NCBI GenBank assembly: GCA_947644595.1
Contig: CANSAE010000002.1
Coordinates: 1-64,000 of the forward strand
Length of the DNA stretch: 64,000 nucleotides
DNA from: an uncultured Clostridia bacterium
GTDB lineage: Bacteria > Bacillota > Clostridia > Oscillospirales > Oscillospiraceae
Direction: 5' to 3'
In this document: piece after piece, positions 35,725 through 43,846 of the stretch
How positions within the stretch are numbered: the stretch's first letter is position 1
Layout of the letters: each line of letters begins with the position of its first letter
Notes under the pieces: model-generated
Databases searched by the model: none
What the model saw: only the letters and a program-made list of their open reading frames with translations
Told to the model about the DNA's origin: nothing
Made by a program: the position numbers and the translations under genes

Positions 35725-38700
35725 ATGGCGAAAAAGAAAAAAGTCTTTAAGACGATGGACGGCAATGAAGCCGCCGCCTACGTGTCCTACGCATTTACGG
35801 AGGTAGCGACGATTTACCCCATCACGCCTTCCAGCCCCATGGCGGACCATGTGGACGAGTGGGCGGCAAACGGCAAGAAAAACCTGTTCGGCCAGCCGGT
35901 AAAGCTGATGGAACTCCAGGCAGAATCCGGTGCCGCCGGCGCCATGCACGGCGCGTTGGAGACCGGGTCCCTCACCAGCACCTATACCGCGTCCCAGGGC
36001 CTGTTGCTGATGATCCCCCCCATGTACCGCATGGCGGGCTCCATGCTCCCCGGCGTGATGCACGTGTCCGCCCGGACCGTGGGCACCCACTCCGTGTCCA
36101 TTTTCGGTGACCATTCCGACGTGATGGCCTGCCGCCAGACTGGTTTTGCCCAGCTTTGCTCTGGTAGCGTGCAGGAATGTATGGACCTGGCGGCGGTGGC
36201 CCACCTGTCCGCCATCAAGGGCAGTATCCCCTTCCAGCATTTCTTTGACGGCTTCCGCACCTCCCACGAGCTGCAGAAGATCGAGGTGCTGGACTACGAG
36301 GACCTGGGCGCCATGCTGGATTGGGACGCGGTGCAGAAGTTCAAAGACCACGCTTTGAGCACTGAGCACCCCACCATCCGCTCCACTTTGCAGAATCCCG
36401 ACACCTTCTTCCAGTCCCGGGAGGCGTGCAACACCGCATATAACGCTCTGCCTGAGATCGTGGAGGATTATATGAAGCAGGTGAACAAGGTCACCGGCAA
36501 GAAGTATCAGCTGTTCAACTACTACGGCCATCCCCAGGCTACCCGCGTAGTCATCGCCATGGGCAGCGTGTGCGAGACGCTTATGGAGGTTGTGGACCAT
36601 CTGATGGAGCGTGGCGAGAAGGTGGGCATGATCCAGGTGCACCTGTACCGTCCCTTCAGCCTGAAGCACTTCCTGAAGGCCATTCCCGCCACGGCTAAGA
36701 CCATTACCGTGCTGGACCGCACCAAGGAGCCCGGCGCCTTGGGCGAGCCGCTGTACGAGGATGTCTGCACCGCCATCTCCGAGAGCAAGCTGGCCGGTAA
36801 GGTCAAGCTGCTGGCGGGCCGCTACGGCCTGTCCTCCAAGGACACTACTCCCGCCCAGATGAAGGCCGTGTTCGACAACATGAAGGCCGGCAAGAAGAAC
36901 CACTTCACCGTGGGCATCAACGACGATGTGACCTTCACTTCCCTGCCTCTGGGCGAGAACATCGTCACCGCCGGAAAGTCCATCATCTCCTGCAAGTTCT
37001 GGGGGTTGGGCTCTGACGGCACTGTCGGCGCCAACAAGAATTCCATCAAAATCATCGGTGACAACACCGACCAGTACGCCCAGGCGTATTTTGAATACGA
37101 CTCCAAGAAGTCCGGCGGCGTGACCAAGAGCCATCTGCGCTTCGGCCATGAGCCCATCCGCAGCGCATACTTTGTCACCATGGCGGATTTCGTGGCCTGC
37201 CACAAGGAATCTTACATTAAAACATACGATATCGTGACCGAAATCAAGCCCGGCGGCACGTTCCTGCTGAACACTAGCTGGAAGGGTGCGGAACTGGAGG
37301 AGCACCTGCCCAATAAGGTCAAGCGCGTCATTGCGGAACGCGGCATCAAGTTCTACACCATCGACGCGACGGAAATCGCCACGGAGCTGGGTCTGGGCAA
37401 CCGAACGAACACCGTGCTGCAGTCCGCCTTCTTCAAGCTGTCCGGCATTATGCCCATTGAAAAGGCTGTGGGCTATATGAAGGACGCCATCGTGAAAAGC
37501 TATTCCAAGAAGGGCCAAAAGGTCGTGGACATGAACTGCGCCGCTGTGGACAAGGGCGTGGACGCAGTTGTGGAAGTCCAGGTTCCCGCGGCTTGGAAGG
37601 ATCTGAAGGATGAGCCTGTGGCCCATGATGAGAATCTGCCCGAATATGTGCGCAACATTCTCATCCCCGCAAACAATCAGGCAGGCGACACTCTGCCCGT
37701 GTCCGTGTTCATGCCTTATGCCGACGGCGTGTCCCCTGTGGCAACCTCTCAGTATGAAAAGCGCGGCATTGCCACGGACGTGCCGAAGTGGATCCCGGAA
37801 AACTGCATCGGCTGCAACCAGTGCGCCTTGGTGTGCCCCCACGCGGCTATCCGTCCCTTCCTGTTCACCGCCGCCGAGGCCAAGAAGGCCCCGAAGGACT
37901 GTGTGACCAAGCAGGCCGTGGGCAAGGGATTTGAAAAGCTAACCTACCGCATCCAGGTCGACCCGCTGGACTGCCAGGGCTGCGGCTCCTGCGCCAACGT
38001 CTGCCCGGCGAAGAACAAGGCCCTTGTGATGGAACCCCTGGAGAGCCAGCTGCCTGAGCAGGCCAACTGGGACCACTGCCTGACCCTGTCCGAGAAGGTC
38101 AATCCCATGGATAAATTCACCGTCAAGGGCAGCCAGTTTGAGCGGCCTCTGTACGAGTTCAACGGCTCCTGCGCCGGCTGCGGCGAAGCGCCCTACATGA
38201 AGCTCATGACCCAGCTCTTCGGCGACCGGATGTACATTGCCGATGCCACGGGCTGCACCTACGTCGTGGGTTCCTCCACTCCCGCGTTCCCCTACGCGGT
38301 GAATTCCCAGGGTCACGGCCCCGCGCCCTCCAACTCTCTGTTTGAGAATAATGCCGAGTATTCTCTGGGCATGTGCCTGTCCGTGGAGCAGATGCGCAAC
38401 CAGATGAAGATGCATGCCGAAGCGGCTGTCGCGTCTACCAAGGACGAGAAGCTGAAAAAGGCCATCAAGGCTTGGCTGAAGGACGGCGACAACGGCGACA
38501 AGACCCGTAAGGTATCCGACGCTCTGGTGGATGCGCTGAAGGCTACCAAGGACAAGAGTGCGGATGTGACCTTCCTGAAGAAGAACACCGACGCACTGCC
38601 CAAGAAGTCCATGTGGATGTACGGCGGCGACGGCTGGGCCTACGACATCGGCTACGGCGGTCTGGACCACGTGCTGGCGTCCGGGCTGGACGTGAATGTG

Positions 38701-39252
38701 CTTGTCGTGGATACCGAGGTCTACTCCAACACCGGCGGTCAGGCCTCCAAGGCGACCCAGATCGGCGCTGTGGCGCAGTTCGCCAACGCCGGCAAGGCCA
38801 CGTCTAAGAAAGACTTGGGCTCCATTGCCATGACCTACGGCAACATCTACGTTGCCCAGGTGGCCATGGGAGCCAATCCCAACCAGCTCATCACTGCCCT
38901 GAAGGAAGCGGAAGCTCACAAGGGCCCGTCCCTCATCATCGCCTACGCGCCCTGCATCAACCACGGCATCTCCAACGGCATGGGCATCGCCCAGACCGAA
39001 GAGAAGATGGCCGTGGAGTGCGGCTACTGGCCCCTGTGGCGGTACATCCCCGAGCTGGTGGAGGCCGGCGAGAATCCCTTCAAGCTGGATAGCAAAGCCC
39101 CCAACGGCAAGCTGCGGGAGTTCATGATGGGCGAGACCCGGTTCTCCTCCCTGACCCGCACCTTCCCGGAGACCGCCGAGCGCCTGTTTGCGGAAGCGGA
39201 AGTCCAGTGCGAGAAGCGGTACGAGAAGTATCGGAAGTTAGCCGAGAAGTAA
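35725..39252 (+). CDS. nifJ: Pyruvate:ferredoxin (flavodoxin) oxidoreductase
   Basis: 1175 residues, the full-length single-chain homodimer type. It splits pyruvate and CoA to acetyl-CoA, CO2 and reduced ferredoxin. The N-terminal domain has YPITPSSPMADHVDEW. Two 4Fe-4S motifs lie in the ferredoxin-like insert (C694-IGCNQCALVCP and C750-QGCGSCANVCP). The thiamine diphosphate domain has the proximal cluster and cofactor residues near C816 (SCAGCGEAPY) and the GDGWAYDIGYGGLDHV motif. The start follows ATGGAGGAAGAACT. It is monocistronic and probably highly expressed: codon use is strongly C/G-ending. The ferredoxin at 12.7 kb is a plausible acceptor. Confidence 0.97.
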   Translation: MAKKKKVFKTMDGNEAAAYVSYAFTEVATIYPITPSSPMADHVDEWAANGKKNLFGQPVKLMELQAESGAAGAMHGALETGSLTSTYTASQGLLLMIPPMYRMAGSMLPGVMHVSARTVGTHSVSIFGDHSDVMACRQTGFAQLCSGSVQECMDLAAVAHLSAIKGSIPFQHFFDGFRTSHELQKIEVLDYEDLGAMLDWDAVQKFKDHALSTEHPTIRSTLQNPDTFFQSREACNTAYNALPEIVEDYMKQVNKVTGKKYQLFNYYGHPQATRVVIAMGSVCETLMEVVDHLMERGEKVGMIQVHLYRPFSLKHFLKAIPATAKTITVLDRTKEPGALGEPLYEDVCTAISESKLAGKVKLLAGRYGLSSKDTTPAQMKAVFDNMKAGKKNHFTVGINDDVTFTSLPLGENIVTAGKSIISCKFWGLGSDGTVGANKNSIKIIGDNTDQYAQAYFEYDSKKSGGVTKSHLRFGHEPIRSAYFVTMADFVACHKESYIKTYDIVTEIKPGGTFLLNTSWKGAELEEHLPNKVKRVIAERGIKFYTIDATEIATELGLGNRTNTVLQSAFFKLSGIMPIEKAVGYMKDAIVKSYSKKGQKVVDMNCAAVDKGVDAVVEVQVPAAWKDLKDEPVAHDENLPEYVRNILIPANNQAGDTLPVSVFMPYADGVSPVATSQYEKRGIATDVPKWIPENCIGCNQCALVCPHAAIRPFLFTAAEAKKAPKDCVTKQAVGKGFEKLTYRIQVDPLDCQGCGSCANVCPAKNKALVMEPLESQLPEQANWDHCLTLSEKVNPMDKFTVKGSQFERPLYEFNGSCAGCGEAPYMKLMTQLFGDRMYIADATGCTYVVGSSTPAFPYAVNSQGHGPAPSNSLFENNAEYSLGMCLSVEQMRNQMKMHAEAAVASTKDEKLKKAIKAWLKDGDNGDKTRKVSDALVDALKATKDKSADVTFLKKNTDALPKKSMWMYGGDGWAYDIGYGGLDHVLASGLDVNVLVVDTEVYSNTGGQASKATQIGAVAQFANAGKATSKKDLGSIAMTYGNIYVAQVAMGANPNQLITALKEAEAHKGPSLIIAYAPCINHGISNGMGIAQTEEKMAVECGYWPLWRYIPELVEAGENPFKLDSKAPNGKLREFMMGETRFSSLTRTFPETAERLFAEAEVQCEKRYEKYRKLAEK

Positions 39253-39267
39253 GATAAAACCCAAAAA

Positions 39268-39297
39268 CAGGCCACCCTAAAGGGTGGCCTGTTTTTT
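39268..39297 (+). terminator. Terminator of the oxidoreductase gene
   Basis: CAGGCCACCC-TAAA-GGGTGGCCTG followed by TTTTTT. The last T overlaps the stop codon of the convergent small gene. Confidence 0.93.
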
Positions 39298-39452
39298 CAC
39301 GCAAAATTGATGGACAACAGGACCTCCATCACAATACGCGCGCCCATGCAAAAGCCCACATCAAACATCTCCGCGCATTCCCGGGCAACGGCTTCGTCCA
39401 AATTCTTTGGGCAATAGCGTTGATAATATAATTGGCTGATGATACTGTACAT
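39297..39452 (-). CDS. 51-residue protein divergent from XRE regulator
   Basis: A short frame starting MYSIISQLYYQRYCPKNLDE and ending IVMEVLLSINFA. It is supported by AGGAGG seven bases before the ATG and a perfect-spacing promoter (TTGACT, 17 bases, TATAAT on the minus strand). The motif F..GF.MGARI.MEVL near the end resembles small DUF6809-like proteins of gut Clostridia as I remember them, but the match is only a pattern. It is paired with the XRE gene at 39582 through a shared control region. No function is known. Confidence 0.65.
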   Translation of the reverse strand: MYSIISQLYYQRYCPKNLDEAVARECAEMFDVGFCMGARIVMEVLLSINFA

Positions 39453-39470
39453 GATGATTCCTCCTTTCTG

Positions 39471-39549
39471 ATTTTAAATCATTTATGGCTTACATTATAA
39501 ATGAATTATGATTTAAAGTCAACAAACAATATATGATTTATGCTAAAAT
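39471..39549. promoter_or_regulatory. Divergent promoter/operator region of the 51-residue gene and XRE gene
   Basis: The minus-strand promoter is TTGACT (39517-39522) with TATAAT (39494-39499). The plus-strand gene has an extended -10, TGCTAAAAT, at 39541-39549. The half-site ATGATTTA or its complement TAAATCAT occurs at least three times (near 39475, 39508 and 39533), including a GATTTTAAATC palindrome. These are likely binding sites for the adjacent XRE protein (inference). Confidence 0.65.
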
Positions 39550-39581
39550 AACAAACAATTTCATTCGAGAGGACACTCATT

Positions 39582-39800
39582 ATGAAATACAACGAAAGAT
39601 TACGGTGGCTGCGGGAGAGCCGGGAACTGACACAAGCAGAAATTGCCCGGATTTTGCATACGACACAACAGTATTATGGGCAATATGAGCTTGGGAACCG
39701 GCCTTTGCACATTGACCATTTGGAAGCATTGTGCAGGTTCTACGGTGTTTCGGCGGATTACATTCTGGGGTTGCCTAAAAACCTGACTTGGCCGGAGTGA
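39582..39800 (+). CDS. XRE family regulator (Cro/CI type)
   Basis: 72 residues forming one helix-turn-helix domain: LRWLRESRELTQAEIARIL, TTQQYYGQYELGNRPL and LEALCRFYGVSADYILGL. This is the standard short XRE repressor that ends right after the DYILGL motif. It is divergent from the 51-residue gene and likely controls both. The DUF5131 gene starts 22 bases downstream, so it may be in the same transcript. Confidence 0.88.
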   Translation: MKYNERLRWLRESRELTQAEIARILHTTQQYYGQYELGNRPLHIDHLEALCRFYGVSADYILGLPKNLTWPE

Positions 39801-39822
39801 GCCACAGAAAGGAGGCCCCGCC

Positions 39823-40572
39823 ATGCCCCGGTATCAATGGAACCCCTGGCACGGCTGCCACAAATGCAGTCCCGGCTGCCGCAACTGCTATGTGTTCTAC
39901 TGCGACGGCAAGCGGCGGAAGGACGCGAACGTGGTTACCCGGTCCAAAACGAATTTTAATCTGCCTTTGAAACGCACCCGGGCGGGCGGCTTCAAAATAC
40001 CCTCCGGCACGGAGCTGGCCACGGGTTTTACTTCCGATTTCTTCATCGAGGAAGCCGACCCCTGGCGGGAGGAGGCCTGGGACATCATCCGCCGCCGGCC
40101 GGACGTGAAATTCCTCATCCCTACCAAGCGCCCGGAGCGCGTAGCGGAACACCTGCCCCGGGATTGGGGGGACGGTTGGGACAACATCGCCCTGGCAGTA
40201 ACGGCGGAGTGTCAGGAAAAGGTCGACGAGCGTCTGCCCATCCTGCTGGGACTGCCCGTGAAACACAAATTCGTGTTCGTGTCCCCGATTTTGGAGGACG
40301 TGTCCCTGGCATCCTATCTGGAAACCGGCGGCATCGAGCAGGTGAGCGTGGGCGGCGAATCCTACGAGGGCGCCCGAACCTGTGATTTCGACTGGGTGCG
40401 TCATATCTACGCTGATTGCAAGCGGTTCGGCGTGAAATTCGACTTCCACCAGACCGGGTCCAACTTCGTCAAGGACGGAAAGCGCTACCGCATCCCCCAC
40501 CACGACGAATATGCCCAGGCGAAAAAAGGCGAAGCGGTATTGGAGCTGGAATATGAGGAGGAAGCACATTAA
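39823..40572 (+). CDS. DUF5131 (phage Gp37/Gp68-like) protein
   Basis: 249 residues beginning WNPWHGCHKCSPGCRNCYVFY, the cysteine-rich opening of the Gp37/Gp68 (DUF5131) family, which is thought to be related to radical-SAM-like folds. Further family blocks are DVKFLIPTKRPERVAEHLP, WDNIALAVTAECQEKVDERLP and QVSVGGESYEGARTCDFDWV. The reaction is unknown. Members occur in phages and bacterial chromosomes; no other phage genes are near. The start follows AAAGGAGG and a long palindromic repeat begins at its stop codon. Confidence 0.85.
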   Translation: MPRYQWNPWHGCHKCSPGCRNCYVFYCDGKRRKDANVVTRSKTNFNLPLKRTRAGGFKIPSGTELATGFTSDFFIEEADPWREEAWDIIRRRPDVKFLIPTKRPERVAEHLPRDWGDGWDNIALAVTAECQEKVDERLPILLGLPVKHKFVFVSPILEDVSLASYLETGGIEQVSVGGESYEGARTCDFDWVRHIYADCKRFGVKFDFHQTGSNFVKDGKRYRIPHHDEYAQAKKGEAVLELEYEEEAH

Positions 40573-40700
40573 GCCCTCCCCCCTATGGGGGGAGGGTGCC
40601 CCGCAGGGGCGGGTGAGGGGTTCCTGAATAGAACATCTATCTAAGCCCCCCTCATCCGGCGCTTCGCGCCACCTTCCCCCCTGAGTGGGGAAGGCTTTTC
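40571..40700. repeat. Long palindromic repeat (CCTCCCCC family), full form
   Basis: About 130 bp whose ends AAGCCCTCCCC and GGGGAAGGCTT are inverted. Inside are GGGTGAGGGG/CCCCTCATCC, CCCCGCAGGGG, and GGCGC-TTC-GCGCC. The short copies at 15267 and 19170 look like internal-deletion versions that join the two ends. I recall similar sequences scattered in gut Clostridia genomes but know no formal name. Confidence 0.7.
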
Positions 40701-40704
40701 GCAC

Positions 40705-40739
40705 AAAAAATACACCCCCGGACATGTGTCCGGGGGTGT
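40705..40739 (-). terminator. Terminator of the flotillin gene
   Basis: ACACCCCCGGACA-TG-TGTCCGGGGGTGT. On the minus strand it is followed by TATTTTTTG. Confidence 0.9.
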
Positions 40740-40751
40740 TCGTATGTCCGT

Positions 40752-42386
40752 TTACTCTTCCGTAGGCGTCTCCACCTGCGTGTCCGGGGTCTGGATGTTG
40801 ATGACAGTGGGCTGGGTATCTCCCGCGGCCATTTTGCCGCCGATGAGCCCGGCCAGCAGGGACTTCAGGTCCAGCCCCATACCGGCGGTGAAGCCCTCTG
40901 TAATTTGCGTGGTACCGGTGACAATGTCTGACAGAAGCTTGGCGCTGTTGCCCTCGCCGTACATGGTGATCTTGTCGACCTTGGACAGGGGCTCGGCCAC
41001 GTTCTTGGCAATGTCTGGCAGGACCTTGACGATCATTTCCACAATGGCGGCCTCGCCGTACTTCCGCATGGCCTCCGCCTTGCGGTCGATGCCCTCCGCT
41101 TCTGCCAGGGCCTTGGCCTGGATGGCTTCCGCTTCCGCGCGCCCCACGGCGGCGATACCGGCGGCCTCCTGCTCCTTGGCGTACTTGGCGGCTTCCGCGG
41201 ACTTCTTGGCGGCCTCGGCGGCCTGCTCTTCCTCGTAGCGTTTGGCTTCCGCCTCCTGCTCCCGGGCGTATTTCGCCGCGTCGGCGGCGCGCTTTTGGGC
41301 TTCTGCGGCCTGCTCCTGCTCATAGCGATTGGCCTCGGCCTCTTGCTGCTGAGCGAATTTCTGGGCTTCTGCGGCCAGCTTCCGGGCCTCCGCCTCCTGC
41401 TGTTGCTTGAACAGGTCTGTCTGCGCTACCTGCTCCTGGCGGTACCGCTCTGCGTCCGCCTGGGCACGGATTTGCGCGTCCAGGGTCTGCTTGGCGACTT
41501 CGACTTCCTGCCGCTTCAATTCCGCGTCACGCTCGGCCTTTGCGATCTGCGCGTTCACAGTGGCGGTCTCGATACTCTTTTGCTGTTCCTGTTGCTGGAT
41601 GGTGTAGGCCGCGTCCGCCTCTGCCTGCTTGGCATCGGCGATGATTTTCAGCTCAGCCTTCTTGATTTCCAGTTCATTGTTCTTTTGGGCGATTTGGGTG
41701 TCGGAGAGAACGCGAGCCTCATTGGCGGCCTTGTCGGCCTCCGCCTGGGCGATGGCCACGTCGCGGTCGGCCTGGGCCTTGGCGATGGCGGCGTTTTTCT
41801 TGATGAGGGAGGTGTTATCCGCACCCAGATCCTTGATGAGCCCGTTTTCGTCGGTGACGTTCTGGATGTTGCAGGACAGAATTTCAATGCCCAGCTTATC
41901 CATGTCCTTGGATGCCTTCTGCATCACCTGATCGGAGAAGGAATCCCGGTCGGTGTTGATTTCCTTGAGGGACAGTGTGCCGATGATCTCGCGCATATTG
42001 CCTTGGAGGGAATCCTGCAGTTCTGCGGCGATCTCAGACGCTTTTTTGTTCAAAAAGTTCTTGGCCGCCAGCTTGATGCCTTCGGAACTGGGGGCGATGC
42101 GGACTTTAGCCACTGCGTCCACGTTCACGTTGATGAAGTCGTTGGTGGGCACGGACTGCTCCGTCTTGATGTCCACGGTCATCTGGCCCAGGTACAGCTT
42201 ATCCAGACGCTCAAAGAACGGGATTTTGATGCCCGCCCGGCCAATCAGGATACGGCCTTCTTTTTTCATGCCGGAAATGATGTACGCCTGATCCGGCGGG
42301 GCTTTGACATAGCCCGTGAGCAAAAAGACCATGACGATGACCACGGGGATCAGAATGGGCAGGACCTTTGCAAGAATTTGCAGCAT
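40752..42386 (-). CDS. Flotillin-like SPFH/band 7 protein
   Basis: 544 residues. One N-terminal membrane segment (ILIPVVIVMVFLLTGYV) is followed by an SPFH domain (about 30-190; YIISGMKKEGRILIGRAGIKIPF). A long coiled coil (about 200-450) rich in A, E, Q and K comes next, and a hydrophobic glycine-rich C-terminal region (MGLDLKSLLAGLIGGKM) mediates assembly in flotillins. Flotillins organise ordered membrane domains. The coiled coil contains two tandem copies of a roughly 30-residue unit (AAKYAREQEAEAKRYEEEQA then AAKYAKEQEA), an expansion beyond standard flotillin. No NfeD-type partner is adjacent. The start follows AAGGAGG. Confidence 0.9.
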   Translation of the reverse strand: MLQILAKVLPILIPVVIVMVFLLTGYVKAPPDQAYIISGMKKEGRILIGRAGIKIPFFERLDKLYLGQMTVDIKTEQSVPTNDFINVNVDAVAKVRIAPSSEGIKLAAKNFLNKKASEIAAELQDSLQGNMREIIGTLSLKEINTDRDSFSDQVMQKASKDMDKLGIEILSCNIQNVTDENGLIKDLGADNTSLIKKNAAIAKAQADRDVAIAQAEADKAANEARVLSDTQIAQKNNELEIKKAELKIIADAKQAEADAAYTIQQQEQQKSIETATVNAQIAKAERDAELKRQEVEVAKQTLDAQIRAQADAERYRQEQVAQTDLFKQQQEAEARKLAAEAQKFAQQQEAEANRYEQEQAAEAQKRAADAAKYAREQEAEAKRYEEEQAAEAAKKSAEAAKYAKEQEAAGIAAVGRAEAEAIQAKALAEAEGIDRKAEAMRKYGEAAIVEMIVKVLPDIAKNVAEPLSKVDKITMYGEGNSAKLLSDIVTGTTQITEGFTAGMGLDLKSLLAGLIGGKMAAGDTQPTVINIQTPDTQVETPTEE

Positions 42387-42464
42387 GTTGTTTCCTCCTT
42401 CTTATTGTCAAAAATTGTCGATGATTGAATTATACACTGAGCCTAACAAGCTTGCAAGCCGTAT

Positions 42465-42635
42465 TCACGGCTGCTCCGGTGTTGTGACGGGCGTGCCGTC
42501 CCGGTTCAGCAGGGGTGTGAACCCGCTGGCGTTGCCGTTCCGGTGGAACAGATAGTGTATGCCTGACACAGTGTCCGCCCAGATTTCTGTTTTCTCAATC
42601 ACACCTTGACTGTAGACTTTTTGAAAGCGCTCCAT
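42465..42635 (-). CDS. DUF6440-like small protein
   Basis: 56 residues: MERFQKVYSQGVIEKTEIWA, then DTVSGIHYLFHRNGNASGFT and PLLNRDGTPV. This is the pattern of the small DUF6440 proteins found in Firmicutes, which have a conserved YLF..G...G.TPLL..DG motif. No function is known. The longer overlapping frame upstream is not supported; AGGAGG lies eight bases before this ATG and a consensus promoter is in place. It is divergent from an XRE regulator. Confidence 0.75.
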   Translation of the reverse strand: MERFQKVYSQGVIEKTEIWADTVSGIHYLFHRNGNASGFTPLLNRDGTPVTTPEQP

Positions 42636-42649
42636 AGAATGATTCCTCC

Positions 42650-42697
42650 TTGTACTTTTTGTGATTCTATTGTATAATCCTGTCGATTGAAAGTAAA
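42650..42697. promoter_or_regulatory. Overlapping divergent promoters for DUF6440 and XRE genes
   Basis: Plus strand: TTGTAC, 17 bases, TATAAT (42673-42678). Minus strand: TTTACT, 17 bases, TACAAT (42669-42674 on the plus strand). The two -10 boxes overlap, so only one polymerase can bind at a time and the two genes should compete. Confidence 0.7.
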
Positions 42698-42761
42698 TGA
42701 CAAAAGCGGCGGTTTCGGGCCGTCTATTTTTCAAATTACGCAAAATAGGAGGCACGGCGGC

Positions 42762-43247
42762 ATGGGAAGAAGCTCCACACGGGAACACAAAAATGTTTAT
42801 CAGCGCAGCCGGGAGCAGGCGGGTCTGACCCGGGAAGAGGCGTCGGAACGGCTGGAGTGCATCTCCCCGGAGCGCATCGAACGCATTGAGAGCGAAAAGG
42901 TCCGGCCCCGGCCGGAGGATGTGCTGCGCATGGCCCTGGTATACAGGAATCCCGCCTTGTGCAACCATTACTGCTCTCAGGAATGCGAGATCGGGAAAGT
43001 GCACGTGCCGGAAGTGCAGTTTAAGGAGCTGTCCCAGATCACCTTGGAGATCATCGCCCATCTCAACGCCCTGACCCGGGAAAAGGACCGGCTCATTGAG
43101 ATCACCGTGGACGGGGAGATCACCGAGGACGAGCGGGCGGACTTCGAGGTCATCCGGGAAAATCTGGAACAGATGTCCCTCACCGTGGACGCGCTGAAGC
43201 TGTGGATTGACCACGCCATCGCCACCGGGCGGATGGAGGAAGCCTGA
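42762..43247 (+). CDS. XRE-type helix-turn-helix regulator with helical C-terminal domain
   Basis: 161 residues. The N-terminal half is a helix-turn-helix domain (VYQRSREQAGLTREEASERL; SPERIERIESEKVRPRPEDVL). It includes a C..HYCSQECEIG cysteine cluster near residue 70 that is common in this subgroup. The C-terminal half is a helical region rich in acidic residues, probably for dimerisation or ligand response. The start chosen follows AGGAGG; a longer frame begins 25 codons upstream. It may precede gtrA in one transcript, although the 40-bp gap contains a TATACT-like box. Confidence 0.8.
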   Translation: MGRSSTREHKNVYQRSREQAGLTREEASERLECISPERIERIESEKVRPRPEDVLRMALVYRNPALCNHYCSQECEIGKVHVPEVQFKELSQITLEIIAHLNALTREKDRLIEITVDGEITEDERADFEVIRENLEQMSLTVDALKLWIDHAIATGRMEEA

Positions 43248-43287
43248 GACTTTTCATTTCCGCCGGATTGTGGTATACTAATCAATT

Positions 43288-43698
43288 ATGAACAAACGAT
43301 GGAAAAAATTTCTGGACATCTCCATGGTGCGCTTTCTCATTGTGGGCTGTATCAACACCGCCGTGGGCACCTGCATCATGTTCGGTCTGTATAATCTGGC
43401 CCACTGGAGTTACTGGCTGTCCAGCGCCGCCAATTACACGCTCACCAGTATTTTGAGCTTTTTTCTGAATAAGTATTTTACGTTTCAAAGCAAAACCTGG
43501 TCGTTCCGAGAGGTTTTGCGCTTTATCCTGAACATCGCCGTGTGCTATTTCCTGGCCTATGGCGCGGCAAAGCCTCTGGTGCGGCTGCTGCTGGCGGACA
43601 GCACCCAGGTCATCCGGGACAATGTCTCCATGCTGGTGGGAATGGTGCTGTTCACCTGCTGCAATTATATCGGCCAAAGATTCTTCACATTCAAATGA
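43288..43698 (+). CDS. GtrA family membrane protein
   Basis: 136 residues with four membrane segments and the GtrA signatures FLIVGCINTAVGTCIMFGLY and SFFLNKYFTFQSK, ending in YIGQRFFTFK. GtrA-like flippases or accessory proteins move polyprenyl-linked sugars across the membrane, usually beside GT2 enzymes of the GtrB type. Two such GT2 genes follow here. The stop codon lies within the first hairpin of the four-hairpin element copy B. Confidence 0.9.
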   Translation: MNKRWKKFLDISMVRFLIVGCINTAVGTCIMFGLYNLAHWSYWLSSAANYTLTSILSFFLNKYFTFQSKTWSFREVLRFILNIAVCYFLAYGAAKPLVRLLLADSTQVIRDNVSMLVGMVLFTCCNYIGQRFFTFK

Positions 43699-43840
43699 AA
43701 GCGTATGCTTTCATTTGAGAAGGTCACAGCCCGCCCTGGGGGGCACACTCCCAAGCTGAGAAGTGTTTTTTCCGTGATACATGCTCCCGGAAAAAACGGA
43801 TTTGATTTTTTCGCGTCTGCGGACGCGAACTCTACGAGGT
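43691..43840 (+). repeat. Four-hairpin dispersed element, copy B
   Basis: H1 43691-43718 (12-bp perfect stem, GTAT loop), H2 about 43733-43744 (GCCC/GGGC), H3 43766-43796 (TTTTTTCCG/CGGAAAAAA) and H4 43810-43829 (TTCGCGTC/GACGCGAA). The linker ACGGATTTGATTTT and the tail CTCTACGAGGT follow the same order as in copies A and C. The element fills the whole gap between gtrA and the first GT2 gene. Its tail supplies the GAGGT ribosome binding site of that gene, and its first hairpin covers the gtrA stop codon. Confidence 0.75.
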
Positions 43841-43846
43841 TTTTCT

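Noticed and set aside
35683..37842. Long minus-strand frame over the oxidoreductase gene
   Set aside because: It is composed of H/G/L-rich low-information sequence opposite a certain gene.
39823..40572. Prophage remnant indicated by the Gp37/Gp68-like gene
   Set aside because: No integrase, structural, lysis or replication genes are nearby, and this family also occurs on chromosomes outside phages.
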